From Streptomyces sp. PTY087I2 (GTDB taxonomy: Bacteria; Actinomycetota; Actinomycetes; Streptomycetales; Streptomycetaceae): a DNA stretch of 64,000 nucleotides. Position 1 is the stretch's first letter, and the number at the start of each line of letters is the position of its first letter. The stretch is from assembly GCF_001687325.1 (NCBI RefSeq), contig NZ_LZRD01000032.1:1-64000 (forward strand), given 5' to 3'. The notes under the pieces are model-generated. The model ran no database searches, was not told where the DNA came from, and was given only the letters and a program-made list of their open reading frames with translations. A program made the position numbers and the translations under genes. Shown piece after piece: positions 38,187 through 47,848 of the stretch.

Positions 38187-39176
38187 TCAGGCCTTACGGA
38201 GGCGGGCGACGATCCCGTCCAGATCCCGCCGGAACAGATCGGGCCGGACGAAGTGACCGCCGGGCACCTCGTGCCACTCATGGGCAATCCCCGCCGCGCC
38301 GAGACTGCCCCGGAACTCCCGCTGCCCTGCCAGGACTTGGGTCTCGTTGACCGTGTCGAACCAGTTGACCGGGTTGGGGCTGGTCCCGGCCACCAGGAAC
38401 ACCCGTTTGTTCCGGTAGCTCTCGACCCGCTGCACCGGATTGTCGGCGCTGACCCGCGCCTCGTCCCACAGCGGCGCGCCGTAGACCGTGCCGCCGCCCA
38501 ACTCCACCGCTGCTGAGGACAGGTTGGCCCAGTGGGTGACGAGGCCGGCGTCGCGGCGCAGACTGGCCGGGCCGGAGTGGGAGCTGACCGAGGCGAAGTG
38601 CCCGTAATACTTCGCCGCGTACTTCAGCGCGCCGAATCCGCCCATCGAGAACCCGGAGACCGCCCTGCCGTTGTACTCCGCGTACGTACGGAAGTTGGCG
38701 TCCACCCACGGCAGCAGCTGGGCGATGTGGAAGGTCTCCCAGTTGCGGGGGCCGACGTTGGAGGCGACCGGGTTGGAGTACCAGCCCGCGGCGCCGCCGT
38801 CCGGCATCACCACGATGAGCGGCTTTCCGGCGGTCCAGGCGCGGATGCCCATCCGGTCGAAGGTGATGAAGTCCTGCCCGGTACCGCCCCCGTGGAACAG
38901 ATACAGGACCGGATACCGGCGCCCGCCGGAGTGGTAGCCGTCCGGCAGCAGGACGTTGACGCCGGGGTTCCAGCCGATCGCGTCGGTCGCGAAGCGGAAG
39001 TAGCGCATACGGGGGTCGCGCTCGTCGCGGTCCACGATGCGCAGACCGAAGCCGTCGCCCACCGCATGGGCGGCGGACGCCGACGCCAGAACGCCTCCGG
39101 CGCCGAGCGCCGTAGTCGCGGTGACTCCGGCGGCGGCCTTCAGAATGCCTCTGCGCGTGGGCCGTTGGGTGCTCAA
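38187..39176 (-). CDS. Secreted alpha/beta hydrolase (esterase)
   Basis: About 329 aa. Tat signal peptide (PTRRGILKAAAGVTATTALG). The mature enzyme has the esterase-D/mycolyltransferase-like fold with nucleophile motif GFSMGGFGAL, an acid near the middle, and the C-terminal catalytic histidine in GGHF. It starts at TTG 39176 after AGGAGGTC. Likely a secreted esterase; the substrate is unknown. It lies in the same orientation as the C39-like protein upstream. Confidence 0.88.
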   Translation of the reverse strand: MSTQRPTRRGILKAAAGVTATTALGAGGVLASASAAHAVGDGFGLRIVDRDERDPRMRYFRFATDAIGWNPGVNVLLPDGYHSGGRRYPVLYLFHGGGTGQDFITFDRMGIRAWTAGKPLIVVMPDGGAAGWYSNPVASNVGPRNWETFHIAQLLPWVDANFRTYAEYNGRAVSGFSMGGFGALKYAAKYYGHFASVSSHSGPASLRRDAGLVTHWANLSSAAVELGGGTVYGAPLWDEARVSADNPVQRVESYRNKRVFLVAGTSPNPVNWFDTVNETQVLAGQREFRGSLGAAGIAHEWHEVPGGHFVRPDLFRRDLDGIVARLRKA

Positions 39177-39228
39177 CGTGACCTCCTGGTCAAGGGAGTG
39201 AGGGTTGCGGGATGCGTGGTGCGAGGTG

Positions 39229-39942
39229 TCAGGCCGAGTAGCCCTTCGGCGGGATGAGGCTGGCCAGCTGGTCGAAGGAGATCCAGTAGATCTGGTTGCC
39301 GCCGAAGGACGCGGGGTCGGCGATGAGGACCGTGCGGTCGACCGCGTCGTAGCCGAAGACGGTGAAGTAGTGGTAGATCGTCTGGTCCGGCGGGTAGCCG
39401 GGCGGCTGGTTGCCGGGCGGAGCGACGATGTTGGCGACCAGCGGATAGTTGCGGTCGATGTCGAAGACGATGTCGTGCCACAGGAGGTCCCGCTGCGCCT
39501 GGGTGGGCGGGTCGTTCGGCATCTCCTTGGTCTCGTACCAGCCCCCGCCGAGACGGGCGTTGAGCACGGCGGTGACCTGGCCGATGTGATCGGTGCCCGC
39601 CTCGGTCGTGCCGAGCTGCGCCGCCAGCTCGCCCTGGCTCGGCGGTGCGGTGCGGGCGGAGAGCGCGATGCGGGTGGCGGCGGGGCCGCACCAGTAGCCG
39701 GTCTGCTGGACCTGGTAGTCGATCTCCAGCCACCGGGCGTCGCCCGCCCGCCCGGCGTCGACGCGCAGCTTCGTCCCCGGCTCGTCGTATCCGGAGGCGA
39801 GGGCCGTGCCGGCCGTCGAGTCGTGGGCCCGTACGTCCACGACCGGGACGGCGGGGGAAGGGGAGGCCTGGGCGGTGCCGGGGAGGAGCAGTGCTCCGAG
39901 GGTGAGTGCTGCGATCGTGGCCGGGACAAGTCTCGCGCGCAT
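39229..39942 (-). CDS. Secreted C39-like peptidase
   Basis: 237 aa with a signal peptide (IAALTLGALLLPGTAQASPS). A C39_2 peptidase core is visible: VQQTGYWCGPAATRIAL (catalytic Cys), IYHYFTVFGYDA (His) and LIADP (Asp). C39_2 domain proteins are exported and process or bind peptides. It lies upstream of the esterase in the same orientation and may be co-transcribed. Confidence 0.85.
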   Translation of the reverse strand: MRARLVPATIAALTLGALLLPGTAQASPSPAVPVVDVRAHDSTAGTALASGYDEPGTKLRVDAGRAGDARWLEIDYQVQQTGYWCGPAATRIALSARTAPPSQGELAAQLGTTEAGTDHIGQVTAVLNARLGGGWYETKEMPNDPPTQAQRDLLWHDIVFDIDRNYPLVANIVAPPGNQPPGYPPDQTIYHYFTVFGYDAVDRTVLIADPASFGGNQIYWISFDQLASLIPPKGYSA

Positions 39943-40077
39943 GAGGGCTCCTGTGGGGGACGGGGCCGTACGGGAACGTCACCGTGCGGGGACGGGGTGG
40001 GGCCGTCCGGCCGGGCGGTGACTGGGGACAGCGTGGAGGCCCGGCGGCGACGGGCACAAGCGCTGTAAGTCCAGGCT

Positions 40078-40165
40078 TACGGGCGGGAGTTCGCCGCCCA
40101 ACGCGCGTTCCGCCCCACCCGCGCTCGCCCTACGCGCGTTCCGCCCCCACCCGTGCTCCGCCCTA
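40078..40165. repeat. Decayed tandem repeat of ACGCGCGTTCCGCCC
   Basis: Three copies of ACGCGCGTTCCGCCC separated by CACCCGYGCTCGCCCT-like spacers, at the 3' end of the helix-turn-helix gene. The last copy forms the gene's final codons. Confidence 0.65.
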
Positions 40166-41164
40166 CGCGCGTTCCGCCCGGCGGTCCTCCGCGGCCAGCA
40201 GCGCGCGCCCCTCGGCGGTCGCGACGTGGAAGGCGCGGCCGGCCGTGCGGACGGTGGTGGTCAGGCCCGCCTCGCGCAGGACGTTCATGTGCTGGCTGAC
40301 GGCCGGGTGGGTCACCTGGAGCATCCGGGCGGCCTCCACGGTCGAGCATCCGGTGCGGGCGGCCCGCAGCAGGTCGGCGCGGGTCTGCCCGAGGAGACGG
40401 CCGAGTGGGCTCCGGCCCGTCGCCGGTGCCGTGGCCCCCGTGGTGTCCGCCCAGCCGGCCGAGTGGTGGATGGGGTGCACCAGGACGGGCGGCAGCTCAC
40501 CGTCCGCCAGGGTGGTCGGGGTGGGCCAGCAGAAGAACGACGGCTGGAGCACCAGACCCCGCCCGTTCAGCCGCAGATGCTGGTCCACCGGGTAGGTGAC
40601 CTCCAGCACGGGCGGCCGCCAGTGGACGTCGGGCCCGAGGCCGGTCAGCAGCGCCTCGGTGCCGCCGTCCATCAGATGCCGTGTCCGCAGCGCCCGGTCG
40701 GCCTCCAGGGCCGCGCGGACCTGCCGCCAGTGCGGTACGAGCGCTTCCGCCTGGTAGGCGTGGAGGGCTTTGCCCAGCCGAGCGAGCGCGTCCGGGTCGC
40801 CCTCGGCCAGGGCGGCGGCCCAGCCGGGCAGCCGCCTCGTCCCGGCCAGCCGGGTCAGCTCCGCCCGCAGCCTCGGCCGCGGCGTGCCGAGCAGGGTGTC
40901 GACGGCGGCCCGGAACGTGGTGCGGTCGCCGGAGGTGGGGGTGAGGAAGTCGGGGGAGTACCCGTGGGGCGGCAGGAGCGGCGAGAGCAGCCGCCGGCTC
41001 TCCGGGAGCCGGGGCCGCACCCAGCGCCTCCAGGCCCCGAACACCCGCTCCCCGTCCGTCCGTTGCAGGGTCTGCACGCTGTTGGTGATCTCCCACAGGA
41101 AGTCCGGGCCCGGGGCCACCCTGACCCGCGTCAGGTCCTCGGGGGTGAAGTGGATCCGCAGCAT
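40163..41164 (-). CDS. ArsR-like winged-helix regulator
   Basis: 333 aa. A large N-terminal domain of unknown fold (MLRIHFTPEDLTRVRVA...) is followed by a C-terminal ArsR-type winged helix (TGCSTVEAARMLQVTHPAVS; QHMNVLREAGLTTT). This arrangement is common in Streptomyces DUF5937 regulators. ATG 41164 is the family-like start. It lies directly downstream of the biosynthetic operon on the same strand and could be a regulator of it or just a neighbour. Confidence 0.8.
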   Translation of the reverse strand: MLRIHFTPEDLTRVRVAPGPDFLWEITNSVQTLQRTDGERVFGAWRRWVRPRLPESRRLLSPLLPPHGYSPDFLTPTSGDRTTFRAAVDTLLGTPRPRLRAELTRLAGTRRLPGWAAALAEGDPDALARLGKALHAYQAEALVPHWRQVRAALEADRALRTRHLMDGGTEALLTGLGPDVHWRPPVLEVTYPVDQHLRLNGRGLVLQPSFFCWPTPTTLADGELPPVLVHPIHHSAGWADTTGATAPATGRSPLGRLLGQTRADLLRAARTGCSTVEAARMLQVTHPAVSQHMNVLREAGLTTTVRTAGRAFHVATAEGRALLAAEDRRAERA

Positions 41165-41240
41165 GGACGCTCCAGGGGAAGGCGAGTCAGACCGCCGCAC
41201 CCGGGACCCCCGCCGGCCACCGCACCCGCGGCCCGGCCGA

Positions 41241-41269
41241 CTGCCCGCCGTGCGAACACCGGCGGGCAG
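41241..41269 (-). terminator. Hairpin after the biosynthetic operon
   Basis: CTGCCCGCCG (41241-41250) and CGGCGGGCAG (41260-41269) pair perfectly around a nine-base loop. It lies about 180 bases after the last operon gene in the direction of transcription. It has no T-run. Confidence 0.5.
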
Positions 41270-41447
41270 CAGCCCTCTTCCCGCACCGACGGCGAACAGG
41301 CCACTACCCGCCACCGCCACGGGATATGCCGGGCGCGGGGATCTCCTACGCCTGCGCGAAGTTCTGCATGTAACGGCCCGCTCACGGGAAGCGCGCCGCC
41401 GCTGTTGAGCAGCAGCAGGTCGACCGCTTGCCGCGGCGGCGGCGACC

Positions 41448-42650
41448 TCAGGACACGGCCGGACCGGCCGCCCTCTGCCCCAGCGCCGCCTCCAGACGTT
41501 CGACGGCGGCGGTCAGGATGTCCGTGGACGCCGCGAACGAGAGCCGTACGTGCTGTTCCGCGGTCGGTCCGAACGCGCTTCCGGGAGTGACGACCACCCC
41601 GGTGCGGTCGATCAGCCAGGCGGCGCACTCCTGAGCCGAGCCGAATCCGAGACCGGAGATGTCGGGCAGCACGTAGAACGCCCCTTCGGGGTCCGCGCAG
41701 GAGACGCCGGGGATCCTGTTGAGCCCGGCGACCAGGAGTCGGCGCCGGTCGTCGTACCGGGCCACCATCTCCTCGACGCAGCCGCGGGTTTCGTCGGCGA
41801 GCGCGGCGAGCGCGCCGTGCTGGACGAACGAGGCGGCGCAGCCGACGGTGTGCTCCTGGACCTTCACGACCTCCCGCATCACGGCGGCCGGGCCCGTCAC
41901 ATAGCCCAGCCGCCAGCCCGTCATGGCGTAACTCTTGGAGAAGCCGTTGACGGTGAGAGTCCGGCCCTCGCAGCCGGGCCGGGCGGCCAGGCTGAGATGA
42001 GGGCGGTCGCCGTAGCGGATGTACTCGTAGATCTCGTCCGCGAGCACGACGAGGTCGTACCGGTCGGCGACGCGTGCGACGGCGTCGGCCTCGGCGGCCG
42101 TCAGCATGCGGCCCGTCGGGTTGTTGGGCGAGTTCACCAGGATCGCCCGGGTGCGCGGGGTGACGGCGGACGCCAACTGCTCGGCGCTGAGGGTGAAGTT
42201 GTCCCGGGGATCGAGAAGGACGTCGATCGGACGCCCGCCGAGCAGGGTGATCATCGGCGCGTAGCTGACCCAGGCCGGTGAGGGCAGCAGCACCTCGTCG
42301 CCGGGCCCGATGACGCCGGCGAGGGCGATGTAGGCGGCGTGCTTGGCCGAAGGGGTGACGATGATGTCGGTCCCCGGGTCGGCGACGATCCCGTTGTCCC
42401 GCAGCAGTTTGGCGGCGATGGCCTCGCGCAGCCGGGGGATGCCGCGACTCGGCGTGTAGTGCGTGAGGCCGGACCGCAACGCCTCGGCCGCCGCGTCCGC
42501 CACGTGTCCGGGCGTCGGGAAGTCGGGTTCGCCGCCGCTGAGGTTGAGCACGTCGACGCCCCGGGCCTTCTGCCGCTGGACCTCGTCGAGCAGGGCGACG
42601 GTGGGCGAGCGCCCGATGGAGGCGGCGACCGGCGGGGGCCCGGCCCTCAC
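41448..42650 (-). CDS. PLP-dependent aminotransferase, class I/II (biosynthetic operon)
   Basis: 400 aa, fold type I aminotransferase of the aspartate/aromatic group. The PLP lysine is in NGFSKSYAMTGWRLGY (about 232-247); NSPNNPTGR and the C-terminal arginine segment are present. It probably aminates a keto acid made by the operon, in the way BacF does in bacilysin synthesis, or installs a ring amine. GTG 42650 overlaps the stop of the isochorismatase-like gene (GTGA), so the pair is translationally coupled. It is the last gene of the operon. Confidence 0.88.
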   Translation of the reverse strand: MRAGPPPVAASIGRSPTVALLDEVQRQKARGVDVLNLSGGEPDFPTPGHVADAAAEALRSGLTHYTPSRGIPRLREAIAAKLLRDNGIVADPGTDIIVTPSAKHAAYIALAGVIGPGDEVLLPSPAWVSYAPMITLLGGRPIDVLLDPRDNFTLSAEQLASAVTPRTRAILVNSPNNPTGRMLTAAEADAVARVADRYDLVVLADEIYEYIRYGDRPHLSLAARPGCEGRTLTVNGFSKSYAMTGWRLGYVTGPAAVMREVVKVQEHTVGCAASFVQHGALAALADETRGCVEEMVARYDDRRRLLVAGLNRIPGVSCADPEGAFYVLPDISGLGFGSAQECAAWLIDRTGVVVTPGSAFGPTAEQHVRLSFAASTDILTAAVERLEAALGQRAAGPAVS

Positions 42651-43243
42651 GCGGCGACCCGCCCGGCCGTGGGCAGCGCCCGCTCGACGCTGCTCACCTC
42701 GGCGGTACGGGCGAGCATGAGCAGCGCCGCGTCCTGAAGCTCCTGGTCGCCCGTGGCCGTCGCGTCCTCCAGCACCTCGACGGCGAAATCGCGGTCGTGC
42801 GCCTCCCGGGCGGTCATCAGCACGACCAGATCGGTGGCCACCCCGGTGAGCAGCAGCGTCCCGATCTTCCGGGACCTGAGCAGGGATTCGAGGTTCGTGC
42901 CGTAGAAGGGGCTCACCCGCTGCTTCACCACGACGTTCTCACCGGGCTCGGGCGTCAGCCTCTCGTGGACCCGGGTCCCCCAGCTGCCGAGGGTGAAGCG
43001 GCGCTCCGGGTCGGGCGGCCCGAACAGGTCCGACGCCGGAGGCCAGTCCTCGTAGTGAGCGCTGTAGCCGAGGACCACGTAGATGACGGGGATGTTCCGG
43101 GAGCGTGCCCGCTCCACGGCCTGAGCCGTACGTTCGATCACGTTGCGGCGCGCCACCTCCTCCCGGCACACGTGCGCGTAGTGCCCGTCGGGGTGGACGA
43201 GTTCGTTGACCATGTCGAGGACGAGCAGTGCTGAGCGGGACAT
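42647..43243 (-). CDS. Isochorismatase-fold protein without the catalytic Cys (biosynthetic operon)
   Basis: 198 aa. The Asp (LLVLDMVNELV) and Lys (VVKQRVSPFYG) of the family are kept, but the cysteine position reads GVATDLVVLMTAREA, Val instead of Cys. True isochorismatases and PhzD also lack Cys and cleave vinyl ethers through Asp/Lys chemistry, so a vinyl-ether substrate related to chorismate is possible. It is 2 bases after the FAD gene and overlaps the aminotransferase by four bases. The reaction is not known. Confidence 0.82.
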   Translation of the reverse strand: MSRSALLVLDMVNELVHPDGHYAHVCREEVARRNVIERTAQAVERARSRNIPVIYVVLGYSAHYEDWPPASDLFGPPDPERRFTLGSWGTRVHERLTPEPGENVVVKQRVSPFYGTNLESLLRSRKIGTLLLTGVATDLVVLMTAREAHDRDFAVEVLEDATATGDQELQDAALLMLARTAEVSSVERALPTAGRVAA

Positions 43244-43245
43244 CT

Positions 43246-45111
43246 TCAACCTCGTATCGCCAGGGGTCGGGGGGTGTTCAGGTCGGCGGGCCGCAGCAGG
43301 TGCGCCGCGACGTCGTCCGCGTCGCGCATGAACTCGCTCCAGCCCGCGGGGCCGGTCGCGACGACCTGGGTGAAGTAGCGGGAGTGCTCGGTGGGAATGC
43401 CGAGCACATGGAGTCCGGGTTCCGGGCGGCCGTCGGAGCGGACCGGATGGAACGGCGACCGGGACACCGCGAGGCCGCCGGTGGGGAACTCCCCGCCGTT
43501 GACGAACTCGCTCCACAGCCCGCGGCGCAGCAGCGCGCGGGTCAGCGCGGAGGTGTCGGCACGGACGTCGACCGCCGGGATCCGGGCGTCGATGACGGTC
43601 TCGACCTCCTCACGGGCGCCCCCGACCTGCGGCGAGGTGACGGTGAACCTGCTCGCCCCGGCATCCGCCGCGAACCGGGCCCGCGGGCCGATGACGCGGA
43701 GCACCCCGGCGTCGATCAGGGCACGCGTCTCGCGCAGCCTGACCAGGGGCGGCCCCGCCGCGAGGAAGGCGCTGCGCGGGGCGTACCAGTCGATCAGGTC
43801 GTCCCGGTGCGAACTCGGCGTCAGGCCACCGAAGTCGGTGAGCTCCCGGATGATCCAGCGCAGGCTGCGCAGGACGTCCAGACCGGCCTTGACCGGGGAG
43901 TCCACGTTGCCCCGCTCCGCCTCGCGTACGTCGGCGTCCACGGCGGCGAGCAGTTCCTTGTCGAAGGCGTCCCGGCCGGCGAACGTCCGGCCGGCGAACG
44001 GCAGCGCCAGCGTGTCGAAGTCGAGGCCGGGCAGCCCGGCCAGGCCGAAGTCGGCCGCGTGGCGCGCCAGTTCGGCGATGGAGCGGCCCCCGCCGGCCCG
44101 CACGCGGGCGGCGAACTCCTCGGCGGTGGCCGCTCCCGAGCGTTCCCGCAGCACGGCGGTGAAGTGGACGAAGTCGACCTCCGCCATCAGCCGGGGCGTC
44201 AGATGCCGTCGCATGTCCAGGCGTTCGGACCCCGCCGTGGCGCGGACGAGTTCCTCCGTGAAGAAGACCGGCCGGTGCAGGAACCCCCCGGGCTTCTGGT
44301 TGCGGCCGCGCGCCGGCTGCGGAAAGCCGCTGCGCGAACCGGCGACGAGGAAGGGCTCGTTGCCGCTGGGGAGGTAGACCAGGCCGTCCCGGGACTCGGT
44401 GAACCGGCCGCCGCGCCCGACCGTGAGCGCCGCCACCACGTCGTAGAACGTGAGTCCCATGCCGATCACACCGGCCTTGCTGCCCGGTGCGACAGCGGAC
44501 AGCGGCATGTCGGCGGCCGAACCGCCGGGGATGAAGCGCAGGGCCGGATCGCTCTCGGCGAACCGCTGGAGTTCCCGCAGATGTCCCGACAGCCGTGGCC
44601 GCGCGTGACCGGTGGCCAGCGCCGCCCTGTCGACGCGGATCTCCCTCCCGTCGTCGAGGGTGAGGCAGTAGCCCTCTCCCTCCTTCCGCAGGTCCGTCAC
44701 GGTGGCGACGAGCCGGTGCAGGGTGACGGAGGGGGGCAGGTGCCGTTCGATCGCGTCGAGGAGGAAGAGCAGGTACCGCCCGTAGAGGCCGCGCGGCGCG
44801 TAGTCGTTCGCGTGATCGTGACCCGGTTCGGTCATGTCCCACCACTGGGCGAACGAGGGCCCGGCTCCGGGACGGGCGGGCCCGGCGTCCGGCGGTCCGG
44901 AAAACGCGGTGATCTCCCCGGCCACCGTGTTCATCAGATACCAGTCCGGCTGTCCGGTCCGCCAGATCCGGCCGCAGCCGACCTGTACGGCGTCGATGAG
45001 ATGGATCTCCACCGGCCCCGGTACCTCGGCCGCCCGGGCGGCGAGCCGCTCCAGGATGCTCAGGGCCCGTGGGCCGCCCCCGACGATCGCGAGCCTGACC
45101 GGCGCGCTCAT
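43246..45111 (-). CDS. FAD/NAD(P)-binding oxidoreductase (biosynthetic operon)
   Basis: 621 aa. An N-terminal Rossmann motif VRLAIVGGGPRALSILERLA is typical of the FAD-NAD(P)-binding (NAD_binding_9) group, with the Trp-rich FAD signature RIWRTGQPDWYLMNTVAGEI. Second and third dinucleotide segments occur near residues 215 (VGIGMGLTFYDVVAA-like) and 290. It probably oxidises an amine or alcohol in the pathway; an imine product would fit the RidA gene nearby. The ATG overlaps the chorismate mutase stop (ATGA). Confidence 0.8.
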   Translation of the reverse strand: MSAPVRLAIVGGGPRALSILERLAARAAEVPGPVEIHLIDAVQVGCGRIWRTGQPDWYLMNTVAGEITAFSGPPDAGPARPGAGPSFAQWWDMTEPGHDHANDYAPRGLYGRYLLFLLDAIERHLPPSVTLHRLVATVTDLRKEGEGYCLTLDDGREIRVDRAALATGHARPRLSGHLRELQRFAESDPALRFIPGGSAADMPLSAVAPGSKAGVIGMGLTFYDVVAALTVGRGGRFTESRDGLVYLPSGNEPFLVAGSRSGFPQPARGRNQKPGGFLHRPVFFTEELVRATAGSERLDMRRHLTPRLMAEVDFVHFTAVLRERSGAATAEEFAARVRAGGGRSIAELARHAADFGLAGLPGLDFDTLALPFAGRTFAGRDAFDKELLAAVDADVREAERGNVDSPVKAGLDVLRSLRWIIRELTDFGGLTPSSHRDDLIDWYAPRSAFLAAGPPLVRLRETRALIDAGVLRVIGPRARFAADAGASRFTVTSPQVGGAREEVETVIDARIPAVDVRADTSALTRALLRRGLWSEFVNGGEFPTGGLAVSRSPFHPVRSDGRPEPGLHVLGIPTEHSRYFTQVVATGPAGWSEFMRDADDVAAHLLRPADLNTPRPLAIRG

Positions 45112-45365
45112 ACGGCGGCCCCGCGGGACATCGTGAGTACGAGGGCGGCCAGGCGCGCCCCGTCGTCGCCGAGGCGGTCGGCGTACCGCTGCACGATCCG
45201 CCGCTCCCGGCCCGCGGCCAGCCGGCTGCCGCCGTCGCGCATCCGGCTGTGCTGGATCTGCCGGGAGAGCGCCATCCGCTCCTCCAGGAGCGCGATGATC
45301 CTCTCGTCGAGCGCGTCGATCCCGGCCCGCCAGGCCGTGATGGGTTCCGTGGCCTCGCCGCTCAT
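45108..45365 (-). CDS. Chorismate mutase, AroQ type (biosynthetic operon)
   Basis: 85 aa, all-helical monofunctional chorismate mutase of the high-GC Gram-positive type: WRAGIDALDERIIALLEERM, then RERRIVQRYADRLGDDG, and the closing MSRGAAV. It converts chorismate to prephenate. It resembles ordinary chorismate mutase rather than the ADC mutase PapB, and no ADC synthase is nearby. ATG 45365 is chosen because the residue pattern starts there; a longer frame to 45479 is not needed. It supplies prephenate to the decarboxylase in the same operon. Confidence 0.9.
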   Translation of the reverse strand: MSGEATEPITAWRAGIDALDERIIALLEERMALSRQIQHSRMRDGGSRLAAGRERRIVQRYADRLGDDGARLAALVLTMSRGAAV

Positions 45366-45415
45366 GTCGCTCCCTCCCTCCCGGACACCGCCGGTCAGGG
45401 ACCCCGCACCCGTGC

Positions 45416-45799
45416 TCACGCGCCCACCACCGCCAGCACGTCGGCCTCGATGAGCAGGCCCCCCGGCAGCTGCACCCATATCGTCGTGCGGGCCGGCGCG
45501 ACCTCGCCGAACACCTCGTCGAACAGCTCGTTCATGGCCGCGAAGTCCTCCTCGCGCGCCAGGTAGATCCTGACCATCAGCACATCGGAGACGGCGGCAC
45601 CGGCGGTGCCGAGCAGCTCCCGGAGGTGGGTGAACACGGCTCGGGCCTGCTCACGGAAGCCCGGCACGGGCCCGTCGAGCCGGCCGGGGACGAACGGGAC
45701 CTGGCCCGAGACCGCCAGGAGCGGTCCGCGGCGTACGACCGGTGAGTAGCGTGCGGCCGGGGCCGGAGCGCCGGGCGCGGAGAACGTCTCGCTGAGCAT
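45416..45799 (-). CDS. RidA family protein (biosynthetic operon)
   Basis: 127 aa of the YjgF/RidA fold (PLLAVSGQVPFVPGRLDGPV; VRIYLAREEDFAAMNELFDE; PARTTIWVQLPGGLLIEADV). RidA proteins hydrolyse enamines and imines, so here it could remove by-products of the two aminotransferases or the FAD enzyme. ATG 45799 has AAGG six bases upstream. It lies between leuD-like and chorismate mutase. Confidence 0.88.
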   Translation of the reverse strand: MLSETFSAPGAPAPAARYSPVVRRGPLLAVSGQVPFVPGRLDGPVPGFREQARAVFTHLRELLGTAGAAVSDVLMVRIYLAREEDFAAMNELFDEVFGEVAPARTTIWVQLPGGLLIEADVLAVVGA

Positions 45800-45862
45800 C
45801 AATGACCTTTTCCGGAGAGGTACGGGAAGGGGTTCGGGGCATCGGCGCCGGGCCGGCCGCCG

Positions 45863-46453
45863 TCAGACCGGGCCGGACCGGCGCTGCCCGGCGGCGGCCG
45901 ATTCGTACGCCTCGATCTCGGGGAGACGGCCGAGCGTCTCGGCGATCGGGTCTCCCGGCTCCAGCAGCCGGCGGAGCAGCGGCTCGGCGATCCGCACCGG
46001 GCTCTCCACCTCTCCGCAGGTCAGCCGCCGGGCCGCCAGATCGACGGTGACGGGCAGCCAGGGATCGGCTTCGACCGCGGCCCACAGCCGCTCGATCACC
46101 TCGTGGTCGACCTCGGCCGTCCACAGGCTCCGCATCGTGGCGTTGCCCCGGAAGATGTCACCGAAGCGGCTGGCGACGACCACCTCGAACCCCGCGCTCT
46201 GGAGCGCCCAGACGGCCGATTCGCGGGAGGATCCGGTGCCGAAGTCGCGGCCGGCGACCAGGACGGTCGCACCCTGGTGGGCGGGCTGGTTGAGGACGAA
46301 CGCCGGGTCCGCCCGCCAGTCCGCGAACAGGATGTTCGTGAAACCGTTCGGCCGGAAGTACGGGACGAACCGGGCCGGGGCGAGCTGGTCGGTGTCCACG
46401 TCGTCGCGGCGCAGGGGGACCGCGGTCCCCCTGCGGAGGGCGGGCTCGCTCAC
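45863..46453 (-). CDS. 3-isopropylmalate dehydratase small subunit-like (LeuD)
   Basis: 196 aa. This is a full-length LeuD-like subunit: [20 protein letters not shown] (about 13-32) and [20 protein letters not shown]. With the large subunit it makes an aconitase-type isomerase moving a hydroxyl between neighbouring carbons. Start GTG 46453 overlaps the leuC-like stop (GTGA). The pair sits in a secondary-metabolism context rather than next to leucine genes. Confidence 0.9.
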   Translation of the reverse strand: MSEPALRRGTAVPLRRDDVDTDQLAPARFVPYFRPNGFTNILFADWRADPAFVLNQPAHQGATVLVAGRDFGTGSSRESAVWALQSAGFEVVVASRFGDIFRGNATMRSLWTAEVDHEVIERLWAAVEADPWLPVTVDLAARRLTCGEVESPVRIAEPLLRRLLEPGDPIAETLGRLPEIEAYESAAAGQRRSGPV

Positions 46454-47847
46454 AGGTCCTCCGGAGTGGTGAGGCGGCCGGAGACAGCCGTGGCCGCCGC
46501 GACGCGCGGTGAGACCAGGTGGGTCCTGGACTGCTTGCCCTGACGCCCCTCGAAGTTGCGGTTGCTGGTGGACGCGGCGCGTTCGCCCGGGGCGAGGCGG
46601 TCCTCGTTGAGGGCGCAGCACATGGAGCAGCCCGCGCCTTCACGGAAGTCGGCGCCGGCCTCGGCGAACACCTTGTCCAGCCCCTCGGCCTGCGCCTGCC
46701 GGCGGACGGCGGCCGAGCCCGGGACGATCAGCAGGTGCACACCGTCGGCCACCCGGCGCCCGGCGAGGACGGCCGCGGCATCCCGCAGGTCCTCGATCCG
46801 CCCGTTGGTGCAGGAGCCGAGGAAGACGGTGCTCACCGAGAGGTCCCGGACGGCCTGGCCGGGGCGCAGCCCCATGTAGTCCAGGGACCGCCGGGCCGAG
46901 GCCCACTCCTCCTCGGTGGCGAAGTCGGCCCGGGTGGGGATCGATCCGTCGATCAGCAGGTTCTGCGCCGGGTTGGTCCCCCAGGAGACCCGGGGGCCGA
47001 CGGCGGCGGCGTCGATGTGCACGACGTCGTCGAACCGGGCGTCGTCGTCGCTGCGCATCGCGCGCCAGCGCGGTTCCGCCTCGGCGAACGCGTCGGCCCG
47101 GCCCTGGGCCTCCAGCCGGCCGCGCAGGTAGTCGATCGTCGTGTCGTCGGCGGCCACCAGGCCCGCCCGCGAACCGGCTTCGATGCTCATGTTGCAGAGC
47201 GTCATCCGGCCTTCCACGGAGAGCCCGCGGACGGCCTCGCCGCGGTACTCGATGATGCTGCCCTGCCCGCCCCCGGTGCCGATCTGCGCGATCAGCGCCA
47301 GCGCCAGGTCCTTCGCCGTTGCCCCGTCCGGCAACGCCCCGGAGACCTCGACGGCGAGGTCCCCCGGCCGGTGCACGGGCAGGGCCTGGGTGGCCAGGAC
47401 ATGTTCGACCTGGCCCGTGCCGATGCCGAAGGCGAGCACGCCCAGGGCGCCGAGTGTCGAGGTGTGCGAGTCGCAGCAGACGATCGTCATCCCCGGCTGG
47501 GCGAGGCCGAGTTCGGGGACGATGACATGCACGATCCCCTGGTCCGCGTCGCCCAGCCGGTGGAGCGGGATGCCGAACTCGGCGCAGTTGGCGCGGATCA
47601 GCTCGCGTTGCCGCCGCCCGGCCAGATCCTCCAGGGCGCCTTGTCGGGTCGGGGTGTTGTGGTCCTCGACGGCGAGCGTGCGGTCGGGGCGGCGGACTTT
47701 TCTGCCGGACGCCCTCAAGTCGTCGAAGGCCCGGGGGGTGTTGACCTCGTGCAGGACGTGCAGATCGACGTAGAGCAGATCGGCCCCGTCGTCGAGCGGG
47801 CGCACCACGTGCTGGGACCAGATCTTCTCGGCGAGCGTCCTGCCCAT
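46450..47847 (-). CDS. 3-isopropylmalate dehydratase large subunit-like (LeuC)
   Basis: 465 aa, normal LeuC length. The [4Fe-4S] ligands are present in GSCTNGR and [33 protein letters not shown] is the conserved loop. It should isomerise 2-substituted malates to 3-substituted malates after the condensation made by the DRE-TIM enzyme. ATG 47847 lies one base after the prephenate decarboxylase stop. No leuB-like dehydrogenase is in the operon, so either the host enzyme is used or the malate is the real branch point. Confidence 0.9.
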   Translation of the reverse strand: MGRTLAEKIWSQHVVRPLDDGADLLYVDLHVLHEVNTPRAFDDLRASGRKVRRPDRTLAVEDHNTPTRQGALEDLAGRRQRELIRANCAEFGIPLHRLGDADQGIVHVIVPELGLAQPGMTIVCCDSHTSTLGALGVLAFGIGTGQVEHVLATQALPVHRPGDLAVEVSGALPDGATAKDLALALIAQIGTGGGQGSIIEYRGEAVRGLSVEGRMTLCNMSIEAGSRAGLVAADDTTIDYLRGRLEAQGRADAFAEAEPRWRAMRSDDDARFDDVVHIDAAAVGPRVSWGTNPAQNLLIDGSIPTRADFATEEEWASARRSLDYMGLRPGQAVRDLSVSTVFLGSCTNGRIEDLRDAAAVLAGRRVADGVHLLIVPGSAAVRRQAQAEGLDKVFAEAGADFREGAGCSMCCALNEDRLAPGERAASTSNRNFEGRQGKQSRTHLVSPRVAAATAVSGRLTTPEDL

Positions 47848-47848
47848 C

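Noticed and set aside
42647-43243. Catechol siderophore cluster
   Set aside because: An isochorismatase fold is present but isochorismate synthase, the dehydrogenase and NRPS genes are not.
45863-47847. Housekeeping leucine operon
   Set aside because: leuB is absent, the LeuA-like gene lacks the regulatory domain, and the genes are interleaved with chorismate and amino-transfer genes.
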